Origin: M3007 sp964539805 | GTDB taxonomy: Bacteria; Bacteroidota; Bacteroidia; Chitinophagales; Saprospiraceae | DNA length: 45,617 bases | Reading direction: 5' to 3' | Assembly: GCA_964539805.1 (NCBI GenBank) | Contig: CAZIKN010000037.1 | Span: forward strand, 1 to 45,617 | Part shown: piece after piece, positions 10,101-17,554 of the stretch | Position numbering within the stretch: the first letter of the stretch is position 1 | Layout: every line of letters begins with the position of its first letter | Translations under genes and position numbers: made by a program | Notes under the pieces: generated by a model | What the model was told of the DNA's origin: nothing | What the model saw: only the letters and a program-made list of their open reading frames with translations | The model's database searches: none

Positions 10101-11974
10101 AAACAGTGGACTGGTTTGATGCCGCGAGCGGCGGTAATTTCTTAGATGAAGGTCTGAGCTATAAGCCATTGACGGCCAATACCCGGACGTATTGGGCGCA
10201 GACGCGATACACACCCAACTCCAACTGTATCAGCGCAAGTAGAACAGCTGTTACCCTGACCGTTAACGAACCTGTAATGGTCAATGCTGGTCTGGATCAG
10301 GAAGTGTGTGACGGAGAACCGGTATTCTTGAAAGCTACGGTTACAGGCGGTATAAGCACAGGTAGCTGGAAAGCCGTTTCCGGCACTTTTGAAAACCCCA
10401 AAAGTCTGGAAACCAAGTACATACCACAAAAAGGCATTACCAGCATCACCCTGACCTTCACCAGTGACAAACCCGCTGGCCCATGCCCCGCAATATCGGA
10501 CAACCTTAACATCAAAATCAAAAAAACACCCGTGTTGCAACCTGCCACCAATGTGTGCAGCAAGGACAAATTAACGTACACCGCCACTTTTAGCACGGAT
10601 GCGGACTCCCTAAAACTCAATGCTGGCACGCTGAAATTCTTAGGCGGAACCCAATGGGAAGTCAGCAACATACCCAAAGACAGCAACCTTGTGGTGGTCG
10701 CTATGGACAGAACCATCAGCTGTCCGGCTACGTTTACCATTGCCACCACTGGCTGCCCCTGCTCGCTCATCAATGCGCCTACCGAACCCAATAATCCGAC
10801 CGTCTGTCCTGAGGCACCCAAACCTTTGCTGACCGTGAAAGTGCCTGTAGGCCAAACCGTGAATTGGTATGACAAACAAATAGGTGGCACCCGATTATTG
10901 GCCAATAGCCTGAGCTATCAGCTTTCTATAGCAGGGGTGGTATTTGCCGAGGCCCAGGATATTGATGCCAAGCAATGTGTGTCCGCAGGACGAACTCCAG
11001 TTTCCCTTAACTTCAAGCCTGTTCCGGTGGCCAACGCAGGTCTGAACAAAAGTATTTGTCCGGGCAAAGAGACAACCCTCAATGCGGAAGGTCTGGCAGA
11101 TACTTATCTTTGGAGCAATGGTGCAACAACACAGGGAACTACCGTCAGCCCCGAAACGGATCGTTTTTACTACCTGACCATAACAGTGGATGACTGCAAA
11201 GGCACCGACTCTGTGTTCGTGGATGTCCTAAATGCCGTGAATGCGAAAATAGAAACGGTGAGCGAGATCAAATGCTTTGGCGAAAAAGGCGAGATCAGGG
11301 TAGTCGCCTCCGGTGGTCAAGGTGGATTCAAAGCCCCGCTTTGGAGCACCGGCGAGAATACCCCGAAAGTGACAAAGGAAACCGGTATCTATTCCGTTTT
11401 GGTGACGGATGAAGCCGGTTGTACGGACACAGCCATTTATTTCCTGCCAGAGCCCGAAAAAATCATCCTTCTGGATAGTATTGTCAAGCCCGAAACGGGT
11501 ACTTTGGGTAACGGCTCCATTATTGCCAACTTTAGTGGCGGTGTAAAACCCTACACCTATCAATGGTACACCAGCGGTTTTGAAATACCCAACCAGACCA
11601 ACAACTTTATCCTGAACAGGGATACAGGCGAATACGTGATTCGGGTAAAAGATAAAAATAACTGCATTTTTGAACAAAAATTCAGGATACGACGCATCGT
11701 AAGCGTACACGAACCGGAATGGGCTCAGCACATAAAACTATACCCCAACCCTACTACAGGAGCTTTGACCATACAAATGGATATGCCTGATTATCAGGAT
11801 ATTAGGATTAATTGCTTTGATGCACAAGGACGCTTGGTGAGTATAGAAAAAGCCGCCTCCGCGAATCCGAACAGCAGGGCTTTTGACCTGTCGCACTTGC
11901 CTTCAGGGCTTTACCTTTTCCGATTCGGGATGGGGCATGAAGTACTGACAAGGACGGTGGCGGTGCAGAAGTAG
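4190..11974 (+). CDS. Giant multidomain surface protein with Ig-like and SprB repeats, T9SS-sorted
   Basis: I chose ATG 4190 (MKALFIHIFICILFPLLSHAQ), which gives a clean signal peptide; the TTG six bases upstream is less likely. From N to C: a pre-peptidase-like beta domain (about 60-200), a concanavalin/LamG-like domain (about 215-425), two further PPC-like regions, a BACON-like segment (about 930-995), and a long row of Ig-like modules. Six of these modules are punctuated by a CxC pair at about 1273, 1441, 1605, 1768, 1934 and 2188, giving a repeat of about 165 residues with an (N/D/I)W(Y/F) core. Two SprB-like repeats follow (about 2350-2500). The final 85 residues form a type A T9SS sorting domain (IKLYPNPTTGALTIQMDMP, then GLYLFRFG). 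This implies Sec export, T9SS passage and cell-surface anchoring; an adhesin-like role is inferred from architecture. It is a single gene with no operon partner on its strand. Confidence 0.88.
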   Translation: MKALFIHIFICILFPLLSHAQTQDSLKTNALQYNTFAPGMVTPQWRTDDPGRAIVPVFHSEADAAGRCDGIGTLQCGGIVQGNTAIASNLFAKADYSCISTTDPFDGPDQAYKVIVNTKSSIQFVLEILTTSIDLDLILLKTCTTSGTGSVCVGASIESNTATGVNKEILDLNLDPGTYLLIVDGWKQGQQGEYKVSMSCSCTCIEPANDMPTGDKVHCDDFRNYNLNKLAAQSSRWQLFNPSNSNNLDGNVLLDGNNKYARINDGNANSYADVVYRIGNGDATTGRYRASWRMRVAASRGGYFNILHQLPNAFGNGFSLAYEAFFNTNGTGNLIYYTDTGLKKEIPFFYPNNQWCNVVNIIDMDTDIAELWINDVFVGSWKFSYASGPATGNTPFKKLAAIDFWATTTPSNTIQDYCIDDLCIWKNIPNCNGQGADKVCIENNTKSSEASARCKLYTSDEWEDCLTVCDYGGTFINRGITYTGKLDISDEAPGFIRRDPCVDSVYKRNVPSNLYADVFVFNKQDKIAMNVNFVAPSPDHHLLVFACNTRPAGTCIYGQKCLSKKGNYYLPLTCDSIYYIVIVGPLSPTKSYQFNIIPNGPCGSGFTDITTPCEDNFVSETRVFAGQTTNTSNLLNKTNSYFTKYAGTRTYNGNERIYRLPLRNQAQVEFTLVEKSGRKMGLFLFNNLCGVNMDFFREKAATSDTIRFTRFLQPNDYYLVVDSDNSGNSNFDLTIKCLGTVKNLYFINEKVEDCGSFTGNDPIVKKGFIGDGEYCGCKGTKLLSSHSVTFNTGQSGLKLSANDRIQFLIRDPKTGDFDGTSHLSEYVIDSPRKMTIREDDPTDSTQCSYMLGDTFYVRIYNKDSGNQGWKFVRPDYQEISPQGPNAKDTFQIAGTSIITRLNLFDSISNVVFTTEEPGLYPRPDAQNTSFYFKANQKWKTQITSESSWPISLNESETNNEDGSGANSRILTVSFTTNPDPKPRKAIIKFISKTRPKLIYHYMPVVQQANCNFTPTATVSLSRSGVCRGDTLKISATVKDQQTGKDISDAFSYKWNNSRTDRVFIDTAITGSSKLYTVTVTSRYCVDIAPQTSQKTLVINNLPVNPSKNANTDASICPNTKPTLTAQNNDNASLVDIEWYRDTFATQFIGTGSSIPGPDVLTVPGQYKYYYRAVYKSGSPRCASKTFPAKITVRNPPIIAVKNKQCEPSLLSYRFDGTTSAGSAVSVITGTGTVSPVVNGNFSITGIPKSTNITFRVTDVNGCTATENVVGLACECPTPPAPTPNAVTPVCEGSPLPLLSVTVDQSKYTVNWYEAPTGGPIKAPNTLSFQPTELKTYYAETQDKLATQCVSASRTEMIIPIKPRPTLQIQSVTCDDDRDHYTVQIKTEPGIIITRTPALGLLNALGNGNFSLSTVPEGSNVKITATNTANSCSRDSLVVSPECGCPFIPLPGGPTQRSICENDFLEPLQVSVLTNETADWFKENGDTLLINSNILNISTGGEYFVQARNTKSNCTSERKKITVTINPRPRISLSAPQCAPDLLSWSLEFSAPDGGTPSQPSPGGNLFSGANNSYSITSIPSGQTVSFSVTNTATSCKRDTTVNAPVCTCASLPPLAAPGFVKNEVYCQNDTIPTLKVNVQPGETGDWYNTQNELVHSGAEYEDALKGTYRVFRRNLTNNCVSSGFVTVTLTENPLPSLEVTDSKCAADLQTWEISLNSNADNITPDAGIKSGTKPNYKVTGIPKDKNVEILATNALTGCVNKQTFEAKKCDCEALGLILAPTTTQANPLSICSDEDLPILIVAVKSGETAIWYDSLGKVLALDTVRYMPEAAGLFFVEAKNKANGCKSNTRLSFRLRINPAPVFSIADTVCNAALDKYNLKIKSSIPPTISPNFTRINNGDGTFSFVNVPLGQLVKVNVRVVSTGCDTELQFQKNECACPNLPAPGNPIGATICKGAAIPLLEVSVSDPLTQTVDWFDAASGGNFLDEGLSYKPLTANTRTYWAQTRYTPNSNCISASRTAVTLTVNEPVMVNAGLDQEVCDGEPVFLKATVTGGISTGSWKAVSGTFENPKSLETKYIPQKGITSITLTFTSDKPAGPCPAISDNLNIKIKKTPVLQPATNVCSKDKLTYTATFSTDADSLKLNAGTLKFLGGTQWEVSNIPKDSNLVVVAMDRTISCPATFTIATTGCPCSLINAPTEPNNPTVCPEAPKPLLTVKVPVGQTVNWYDKQIGGTRLLANSLSYQLSIAGVVFAEAQDIDAKQCVSAGRTPVSLNFKPVPVANAGLNKSICPGKETTLNAEGLADTYLWSNGATTQGTTVSPETDRFYYLTITVDDCKGTDSVFVDVLNAVNAKIETVSEIKCFGEKGEIRVVASGGQGGFKAPLWSTGENTPKVTKETGIYSVLVTDEAGCTDTAIYFLPEPEKIILLDSIVKPETGTLGNGSIIANFSGGVKPYTYQWYTSGFEIPNQTNNFILNRDTGEYVIRVKDKNNCIFEQKFRIRRIVSVHEPEWAQHIKLYPNPTTGALTIQMDMPDYQDIRINCFDAQGRLVSIEKAASANPNSRAFDLSHLPSGLYLFRFGMGHEVLTRTVAVQK

Positions 11975-12050
11975 GGGGGGATGAGGTTTATGGCGGTTTA
12001 CGAGCTTATGGAGAACATAAACCTTATAAACCTCCATAAACTATCCCCCC
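11975..12050. terminator. Long inverted repeat between convergent genes, likely bidirectional terminator
   Basis: GGGGGGAT-(GAG)-GTTTATGGCGGTTTA at 11975-12000 pairs with TAAACCTCCATAAACTATCCCCCC at 12027-12050, leaving a loop of about 26 nt. It fills the whole space between the stop codons of the two convergent genes. The stem lacks a classic U-tract, so the termination role is inferred from position. Confidence 0.55.
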
Positions 12051-13319
12051 TCATTTCAAAATAGCATTCCCCACAGCGCATTCCATGCACCTTTTGGCAT
12101 CACAATAGCGTGTTTTGAGGTGTATGAGGGATTGTGTTTGATAGGCATTGGAGCATTTCTGGCCAAGGGCCAGCCAGCCATCCAAAAGCGCATTGGTCTC
12201 AGCAGGTAATTCTTCCAGCAAGGCCAATGCGCGTTTTTGATACGCTTCATTGTCCTTCAATTTGCCATATAGAAACAAAAAAGGGATGATGGTATTGATA
12301 ACAATAAGGTGCACAAAATCCCGCCCCAATGTTTTTTGCCGCTTTGCAGTGGCCTTGTCCAATTGAAAATGGGTGTCCCAGTATGGGCTGGCCTGTACGG
12401 AAAATAAATTTTCAAGCTCACGCAAACTATTAGATTCCAATATTTTAGAAAACAAATGTGCGCTTTGGTGAACCAATGCGGCAAACTGCGCCAAACGTAC
12501 CGTGGGAAAATTTGCAGGTCGCAAGCGCAAAAACTTCCACTGGCTCGCCGACAAAGGGGTCAATTCATACTTGCCGCGCAAGTGACGGTACTCTCGGGCA
12601 AGTAAATTGGGGTACTCTTCTTCAAATTTCTCCTCCAGAAAGCCTGCCTGTCCAAACAGAAGCGCTTCCACCTGCAACAGGTTATTTTTGTGTTTAGCTA
12701 ATAAATGCAAAGGCAGCGCACGCGCCAACGCTTCAAAAGGCTCGGCATTCACTTTTAGCCCAAAATTGCGGGCCAGCGTCCGATAAAAGGCTTCTTCCCA
12801 GTGTTGCCCCGTTTGTTCCAAGGCTATAGTTATGGCATCTGTTTTTTGCTCCAAGCGCTCTACCAACACTCGATCCATCCAGTTAAGGCGAACAATATCA
12901 GGCACTTGTGCAAAAAAAGACTGACAAGGAATCCATGCCTGCTCGTGTTCTATCTGCTCATAATAGGCCAAAATTCTGTCCGTTACACGGCCTTTTAATT
13001 CCATGCAGGGAATGCGTTCGCCATTGGCACGAAGGATGGGAATGTCTTCTTCCCATACAACATGCAACACAACATTGTCATAGGCCGGATCATGGTCATG
13101 CCCATGCGTGATCCACTCGGAGGAACGCAGGTGCATCTCCACGTTGCCCGCCCAAACCGTGTCGTGAAGGCGAAGCCGTGCATTAAAAAAGTCAGGACCG
13201 GCATCTGTATTCATTTCGCCGGGATGTAGGATTTCAATGGGTAGCCCTTCGGTTGTGTGCAGTTTATGATGGTCAAAACGTCGGGTGCGCCAAAGGAAAT
13301 GTAGGAATGATTCGCGCAT
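12051..13319 (-). CDS. DUF2851 family protein
   Basis: 422 residues, full length for the family. The start MRESFLHFLWRTRRFD, then LPIEILHPGEMNTDAGPDF and WAGNVEMHLRSSEWITHGH, are hallmark motifs of DUF2851, a family nearly confined to Bacteroidota with no known function. The conserved E/H/N-rich N-terminal half looks like a possible metal or nuclease site, but this is not established. The C-terminal half is alpha-helical and ends with a cysteine cluster (YCDAKRCMEC), which could bind metal. It is the last gene of a minus-strand run, 46 bp after the GluQ-like gene. A TATTTTTG box (13338-13345) lies about 20 bases before the start and may give it its own promoter. Confidence 0.88.
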   Translation of the reverse strand: MRESFLHFLWRTRRFDHHKLHTTEGLPIEILHPGEMNTDAGPDFFNARLRLHDTVWAGNVEMHLRSSEWITHGHDHDPAYDNVVLHVVWEEDIPILRANGERIPCMELKGRVTDRILAYYEQIEHEQAWIPCQSFFAQVPDIVRLNWMDRVLVERLEQKTDAITIALEQTGQHWEEAFYRTLARNFGLKVNAEPFEALARALPLHLLAKHKNNLLQVEALLFGQAGFLEEKFEEEYPNLLAREYRHLRGKYELTPLSASQWKFLRLRPANFPTVRLAQFAALVHQSAHLFSKILESNSLRELENLFSVQASPYWDTHFQLDKATAKRQKTLGRDFVHLIVINTIIPFLFLYGKLKDNEAYQKRALALLEELPAETNALLDGWLALGQKCSNAYQTQSLIHLKTRYCDAKRCMECAVGNAILK

Positions 13320-13365
13320 TTGTCATTAATTTGGAAGCAAAAATAGCGAATAGGCAAAATATATC

Positions 13366-14118
13366 CTACATTTTTATCCAAATTTTAGCGTTGCCCGCAG
13401 ACTTGGAGAGTTTTTCTCCGTTCTCATCCAAAATAAGCGGATGATGATAAAAGTATATGTCCATAAAACGCTGCTCGCCCAGGCAATCGGCCAAAAACAA
13501 TTGCGCTTGTGTGGACGGCTCAAGATCAGCCCCCCGGATGATGTGCGTAATACGCCAGTGCAGATCGTCAGCCACAGAGGCCACCTGATAGGCTGGTACG
13601 CCGTCACGACGCCGCACCACAAAATCGGGCATCGGAAATCCTTCCGGCGTTTTGATGCGCCAGGCCACATCGGACATATCCAAATCAAGTCCCTGTTCTC
13701 TAAATTCAGGCGGATATTGGCCATTGAAGGGTTTAAGCTCGATGCGTGATTTGCGGCAGGCAAACAAGAGACCCGTAGCGCGCAAGCGATCCAAAAGGCT
13801 ATGGTATAATTTGATGCGATGCTGCTGTGACCAGTTGTTTTCAAAATCAGCACGATCCCTTGGGCCTTCGTCATAATCAATACCACATTCGCGCAATGTT
13901 TCAAATATATTGTCCACGTACTCCACGCGTTTGCGATCGGCATCGAGGTCATCAATGCGCAGGAGCAAGGTCGCTCCTTTCTGGCGTGCCGATTCGTGGT
14001 TCAGGCGAAAATTAAGGATATTGCCTGCATGAAGGAAGCCCGAGGGCGTGGGGGCCAAACGCAGCCGGCTTTCGGGGCCTATAGTTTGTTGGAATATGTC
14101 GAGTTCCTTAAAGATCAT
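13366..14118 (-). CDS. gluQ: GluQ-like glutamyl-tRNA synthetase paralogue (glutamyl-Q tRNA(Asp) synthetase type)
   Basis: A class I aminoacyl-tRNA synthetase core with the HIGH-type motif APTPSGFLHAGN (about residues 22-33), LLRIDDLDADR, and the KMSKS-type motif EKLSKSAG near the end. There is no anticodon-binding domain, which is the layout of GluQ-RS, the enzyme that puts glutamate on queuosine in tRNA(Asp). At 250 residues it is shorter than E. coli GluQ (about 300), stopping only about 7 residues after KLSKSAG. The usual zinc-binding cysteine cluster is not seen; only LFACRKSR remains in that region. The 5' end overlaps the Uma2 gene by 11 bp, so translation may be coupled. It could alternatively be a discriminating GluRS paralogue; substrate is inferred. 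Confidence 0.78.
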   Translation of the reverse strand: MIFKELDIFQQTIGPESRLRLAPTPSGFLHAGNILNFRLNHESARQKGATLLLRIDDLDADRKRVEYVDNIFETLRECGIDYDEGPRDRADFENNWSQQHRIKLYHSLLDRLRATGLLFACRKSRIELKPFNGQYPPEFREQGLDLDMSDVAWRIKTPEGFPMPDFVVRRRDGVPAYQVASVADDLHWRITHIIRGADLEPSTQAQLFLADCLGEQRFMDIYFYHHPLILDENGEKLSKSAGNAKIWIKM

Positions 14119-14791
14119 TTATCATCATTCCGGCCAGCACCTCTGCATTGGCGCGGGCATCAAAAACAGCCAATACTGGAATTTTAAACCCTTGGATCAC
14201 AACACTTTCTATATAATCTCCAACACCCACTTTTTTGTTCAGTTCGTAGCTGCGGCCTGATTCTTTGTCTAACAGATACTGTGCTATGGTTTTTTTATCG
14301 GGGTCAATGATCCAATATTCCGGCACCTGATGTGCCGCGTAATCATCAAACTTGATTTTGGTATCCCTTTTTATGTTTTCACTTCCCGGCGACAGTATTT
14401 CCACGATCAGGTCCGGGATGGGATAAACGTTCATCTTGGGGCTAAATTTGTCCGCTTTTTCTTTGCCCCAAAAAGCCAAATCTGGTTCGTAGTCATTCCT
14501 GGTCATGCCTACAAGAGCCTTTTCAATTAACACCTTACCCTTCTCTCGAATATCCACGAAAAGGCTCAAGGCGCGGTATAATTGGCCATTGGCTTCATTG
14601 TGCTCATGTGCCACTGGCGAATGCATCACGATCCTGCCATAGATAAATTCCGCTTTTATATCCTCGGAAAGCCATTCCCTAAAGTTGATGCGTTTGCGCT
14701 GTTCATCATCCAGCGCAGTATGCAGCTCCTCCAAGAGTGCAGGCAAATCCGGCACTTCGAGCAGGCTTTCTTTTAGTGTGGCATCAAACAT
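14108..14791 (-). CDS. Uma2 family (DUF820) putative PD-(D/E)XK endonuclease
   Basis: 227 residues. The family signature runs IKAEFIYGRIVMHSPVAHEH, then YEPDLAFWG, then IPDLIVEILSPGSENIKRD and KFDDYAAHQVPEYWIIDP. These place the acidic and lysine residues of a PD-(D/E)XK fold (ExxG, PDL, E-I-L-S-P, K). Uma2 proteins are common, often multicopy, and have no proven role; a restriction-like nuclease is assumed from the fold. The 3' end overlaps the GluQ-like start by 11 bp. A TATTTTTG -7 box (14809-14816) is 17 bases upstream of the ATG and probably starts the Uma2-gluQ-DUF2851 transcript. The N-terminal 35 residues are an acidic helical extension. Confidence 0.88.
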   Translation of the reverse strand: MFDATLKESLLEVPDLPALLEELHTALDDEQRKRINFREWLSEDIKAEFIYGRIVMHSPVAHEHNEANGQLYRALSLFVDIREKGKVLIEKALVGMTRNDYEPDLAFWGKEKADKFSPKMNVYPIPDLIVEILSPGSENIKRDTKIKFDDYAAHQVPEYWIIDPDKKTIAQYLLDKESGRSYELNKKVGVGDYIESVVIQGFKIPVLAVFDARANAEVLAGMMINDL

Positions 14792-14808
14792 GAGGTATAA
14801 TTTTCAGG

Positions 14809-14816
14809 CAAAAATA
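14809..14816 (-). promoter_or_regulatory. TAnnTTTG -7 box for the Uma2 gene run
   Basis: The minus strand reads TATTTTTG, an exact Bacteroidota -7 match, 17 bases before the start codon. No TTTG -33 box is seen at the usual 19-base spacing, so the call rests on one box. Confidence 0.4.
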
Positions 14817-14820
14817 AGCA

Positions 14821-17385
14821 CTATTTCTTTTCAATGGCATTACCGCTGATCAAATTTCCGAAGAAAACGGCATTGGCAAAAAGTCGGTTGGTACCGTACC
14901 AAAACGCCCTGAAATTGGGATTTATACTAAACCCTATAATGCGCCCACGCCCGATGCCACCCACAATCACGGCAGCAGCATTGGGCACCAAAGGTTTTTG
15001 ATTGGGATGCAAATAACCTGCCAGCAAGGGGTCGCGGGTGAAGGCCACCGGCGTCGCATAAGGGTTTTTGGAAGGTTCTACATAAAGGGTATCACTCAAA
15101 AACACCGCAAGTTTATCCCTTTCATATCCAAAACATAGCGGATGGGTACGATCCATTACGGCCTCAAATATGGCACCTGGCTGATTCCGGGCACCCAGGT
15201 CCTCCGCGATATTGCCGTAAGCTTTTCTTCCGGGCGCATCACCCGGCGTATTGCGAAACTCCAAAGGCATTAGGCCCGAACTCTTCAACCATTTCAGGCT
15301 GGCTCCTGTGGCTATGAGCGTTCCGCCCCCACTCACAAAATCCCGCACGCGCTCTATGGGCAAGCTGCCAAAACTGCCATCGGCCAGCACCAGCACATTG
15401 TATTTTTGCAAGTTTAAATCCGCCGCACGCCGCACATCTACCAGGGTTACGGGCAGGCCATAACGGGTATCTAACAAATGCCAGATTTCACCCGCTTCCG
15501 CCACATTAACACCCTGGCCTGTAAGCAACAGCACCTTTGGGGTGCGCAGCGTGGCAAAAGCAGCCGAGCCAAGATCCGGCCCGTTGGGGGTTAGGCCATT
15601 ACTGATTGGGGTGAAGGACAGATCAACACCTGTGTTTTGCAATTTCTCCAGCAATACTTCCGGCGTAAAGGCTTGATTTTCAGAAAAAACTACAATGCTA
15701 CCCGCCTCAAACTTATGACCGTCAGTCTCAAAGGCTTCTGTAGCAAGTTTAACACGAATACCAGCCTTTTGCAATTTTACCAACAAAGTGGGTACAAGGT
15801 AATCCACCGCAGGATAAACGTATGCATAAGCCGGTTGGGCCATAATAAAGGGCGGATTGCGGCTTACCATTGCAATGCCCGGCTCCTTTGGCATCCAGCG
15901 ACTATCCAAATCCTTGGCGCGCACGGGCGACCACTGCAAACCGTATGCATCAGGGAGAGTCCAGGCTGATATATCATAAAAAACACTGTCCTGAAATTTG
16001 GTCTGCCGTTCAAAAATACCACGTATCAGGCGGTATTGCGCCTGTTCGCAAGGCACCCAAAAACTGGTGGAGGGATGATATGTCTGGCCATTTAGAACAA
16101 GTTTGTCCTTTAACATGCGCACATCAATACCATGCGACATCAATAAACCCAGAAAGGACATATTGGCTTCATCGCGGTTAATATTGCCAAAAACATATCC
16201 TTTTACATCCTCCCGGCGCGCCTCCTCCACAGCCGTCCGATAAAAATCACGCAGGTAAGTGTTTAGCTCCGTGCGCATTTCCTTGACAGCCTCCAAGGTA
16301 GAAAACGATGCAAGCACCTGATTTCTAATGGAGTAGGGAAAAGTTAAAAGACCGTTTTCTGTTTCTTGCGCACTTCCCCTGCTACTGCCCTGCTCAAACA
16401 GGATACCGATACAGCCATTGACATCAGGATATGTGGAGCCTTTGCCGTAGTAGAAATCATCAAAACTTTCTCCTGTAAAAAACAGGATGTTTTTTTCCGA
16501 GAGCGCCTTTGCATGGTAGCTGGCTATTTTTGCCGTCAATTCCTGATTGCGGGCGGGCGTGATGGGGTTTACCCTTGAGGGCACTCCCGGCTGAAAAAAG
16601 AAAGTCGAATTGCTGCCCATCTCATGGTGGTCAGTGAGCACATTGGGTTTCCATTCCTGCAAGATGGCTACTCGGCCCCTTGACTCCGGTTGCTGCATCA
16701 CCAACCAGTCGCGGTTAAGGTCAAAACCATAATGATTGGTTCTGCCTTGTGGCCAGGGCTCATTGAACTCATCTCCCGCCGGATCATGGCTGCCGTTTTG
16801 GCTTCTATGACTGTTGACCCAACTGCTAAAACGCTGTAAACCATCAGGGTTAAAGCAGGGATCCAACAGAATAATGGTGTTTTGCAGCAATTGTTTGGTT
16901 GCTTCTGATTGTGCTGCCGCCAGGTGATAGGCCACTACCAAGGCCGCATTGCTGCCACTTGCCTCATTGCCATGGATGGAATAACCCATGTAGTTTACCG
17001 CCGGCATGTTTTGAACATCTAATTTGCTGCTGCGCTCAGGATCCATCACCAAAAGCCGCTCCTGACGGATGCGCTCCAATCGGGAATGGTTGGCCGGATC
17101 CGTAATGATCAGGCATACCAGGGGCCTGTTTTCATGGCTGCGCCCATATTGGCGCAGGGTGATGCGCTCGCTCACCCGATCTAATTCACGCATATAGGCG
17201 AGCAATTGGTCATGGGTTGCATGCCACTCCCCAACTTCATAGCCCAAAAATTGGGCTGGTGTAGGTATGGCTGGATCGTAGGATGTGCCCGCAGGCAAGT
17301 AGTAATTCAGGTCATTTTTTTGTGCAAAGGCCGTTATGGCACTAAAAATTCCTATATACACAATGACAAGAGAACGAGATAACAT
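14821..17385 (-). CDS. Secreted M14 family zinc carboxypeptidase
   Basis: I chose ATG 17385 because it gives the signal peptide MLSRSLVIVYIGIFSAITAFAQ; an in-frame ATG at 17424 would hide it. 854 residues. M14 motifs are present: SIHGNEASGSNAA supplies the zinc ligands HxxE (about 137-140), GFDLNRDW the substrate-binding Asn-Arg (about 222), LTDHHEMGS the third zinc ligand region (about 252), and LFEQGSSRG the catalytic glutamate (about 330). The C-terminal half contains a glutamine-amidotransferase-like Rossmann segment (VLLLTGQGVNV, GGGTLIATGASL), as in other large Bacteroidota M14 proteins. The product should cleave C-terminal residues of peptides outside the cytoplasm. It has no T9SS sorting domain, so a periplasmic or outer-face location is likely. 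It stands alone on its strand. Confidence 0.9.
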   Translation of the reverse strand: MLSRSLVIVYIGIFSAITAFAQKNDLNYYLPAGTSYDPAIPTPAQFLGYEVGEWHATHDQLLAYMRELDRVSERITLRQYGRSHENRPLVCLIITDPANHSRLERIRQERLLVMDPERSSKLDVQNMPAVNYMGYSIHGNEASGSNAALVVAYHLAAAQSEATKQLLQNTIILLDPCFNPDGLQRFSSWVNSHRSQNGSHDPAGDEFNEPWPQGRTNHYGFDLNRDWLVMQQPESRGRVAILQEWKPNVLTDHHEMGSNSTFFFQPGVPSRVNPITPARNQELTAKIASYHAKALSEKNILFFTGESFDDFYYGKGSTYPDVNGCIGILFEQGSSRGSAQETENGLLTFPYSIRNQVLASFSTLEAVKEMRTELNTYLRDFYRTAVEEARREDVKGYVFGNINRDEANMSFLGLLMSHGIDVRMLKDKLVLNGQTYHPSTSFWVPCEQAQYRLIRGIFERQTKFQDSVFYDISAWTLPDAYGLQWSPVRAKDLDSRWMPKEPGIAMVSRNPPFIMAQPAYAYVYPAVDYLVPTLLVKLQKAGIRVKLATEAFETDGHKFEAGSIVVFSENQAFTPEVLLEKLQNTGVDLSFTPISNGLTPNGPDLGSAAFATLRTPKVLLLTGQGVNVAEAGEIWHLLDTRYGLPVTLVDVRRAADLNLQKYNVLVLADGSFGSLPIERVRDFVSGGGTLIATGASLKWLKSSGLMPLEFRNTPGDAPGRKAYGNIAEDLGARNQPGAIFEAVMDRTHPLCFGYERDKLAVFLSDTLYVEPSKNPYATPVAFTRDPLLAGYLHPNQKPLVPNAAAVIVGGIGRGRIIGFSINPNFRAFWYGTNRLFANAVFFGNLISGNAIEKK

Positions 17386-17444
17386 GGTCACCAAAAGATT
17401 AATTTGGCGGTGAAGGTAGCACAAACACTATGTATATTTTACTT

Positions 17445-17552
17445 TATAGTCAACGTAAAATGGTTTGGAATCTCCTCACGTCTGTAAATCTTTAAAAATC
17501 AGGCAAATCAATTCTGGCAATCTTTAATATCACTTAAATCCGGGTATAAAAT
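17445..17552. repeat. Intergenic repeat, copy 1 (about 108 bp)
   Basis: From TATAGTCAACGTAAAATGG to GTATAAAAT. It shares most of its length with 29732-29838 in the same orientation, including an identical core GTCTGTAAATCTTTAAAAAT. It lies between the M14 gene and the response regulator and has no ORF. Its inner part repeats short AATC-type words. Confidence 0.8.
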
Positions 17553-17554
17553 GC

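Noticed and set aside
9394..10905. Further long antisense frames (222 and 202 residues) under the same gene
   Set aside because: Overlapping open frames that follow the repeat structure of the real gene; no domain, no promoter.
11975..12050. Mobile element in the convergent gap
   Set aside because: A single hairpin exactly filling the space between two stop codons is better explained as a shared terminator.
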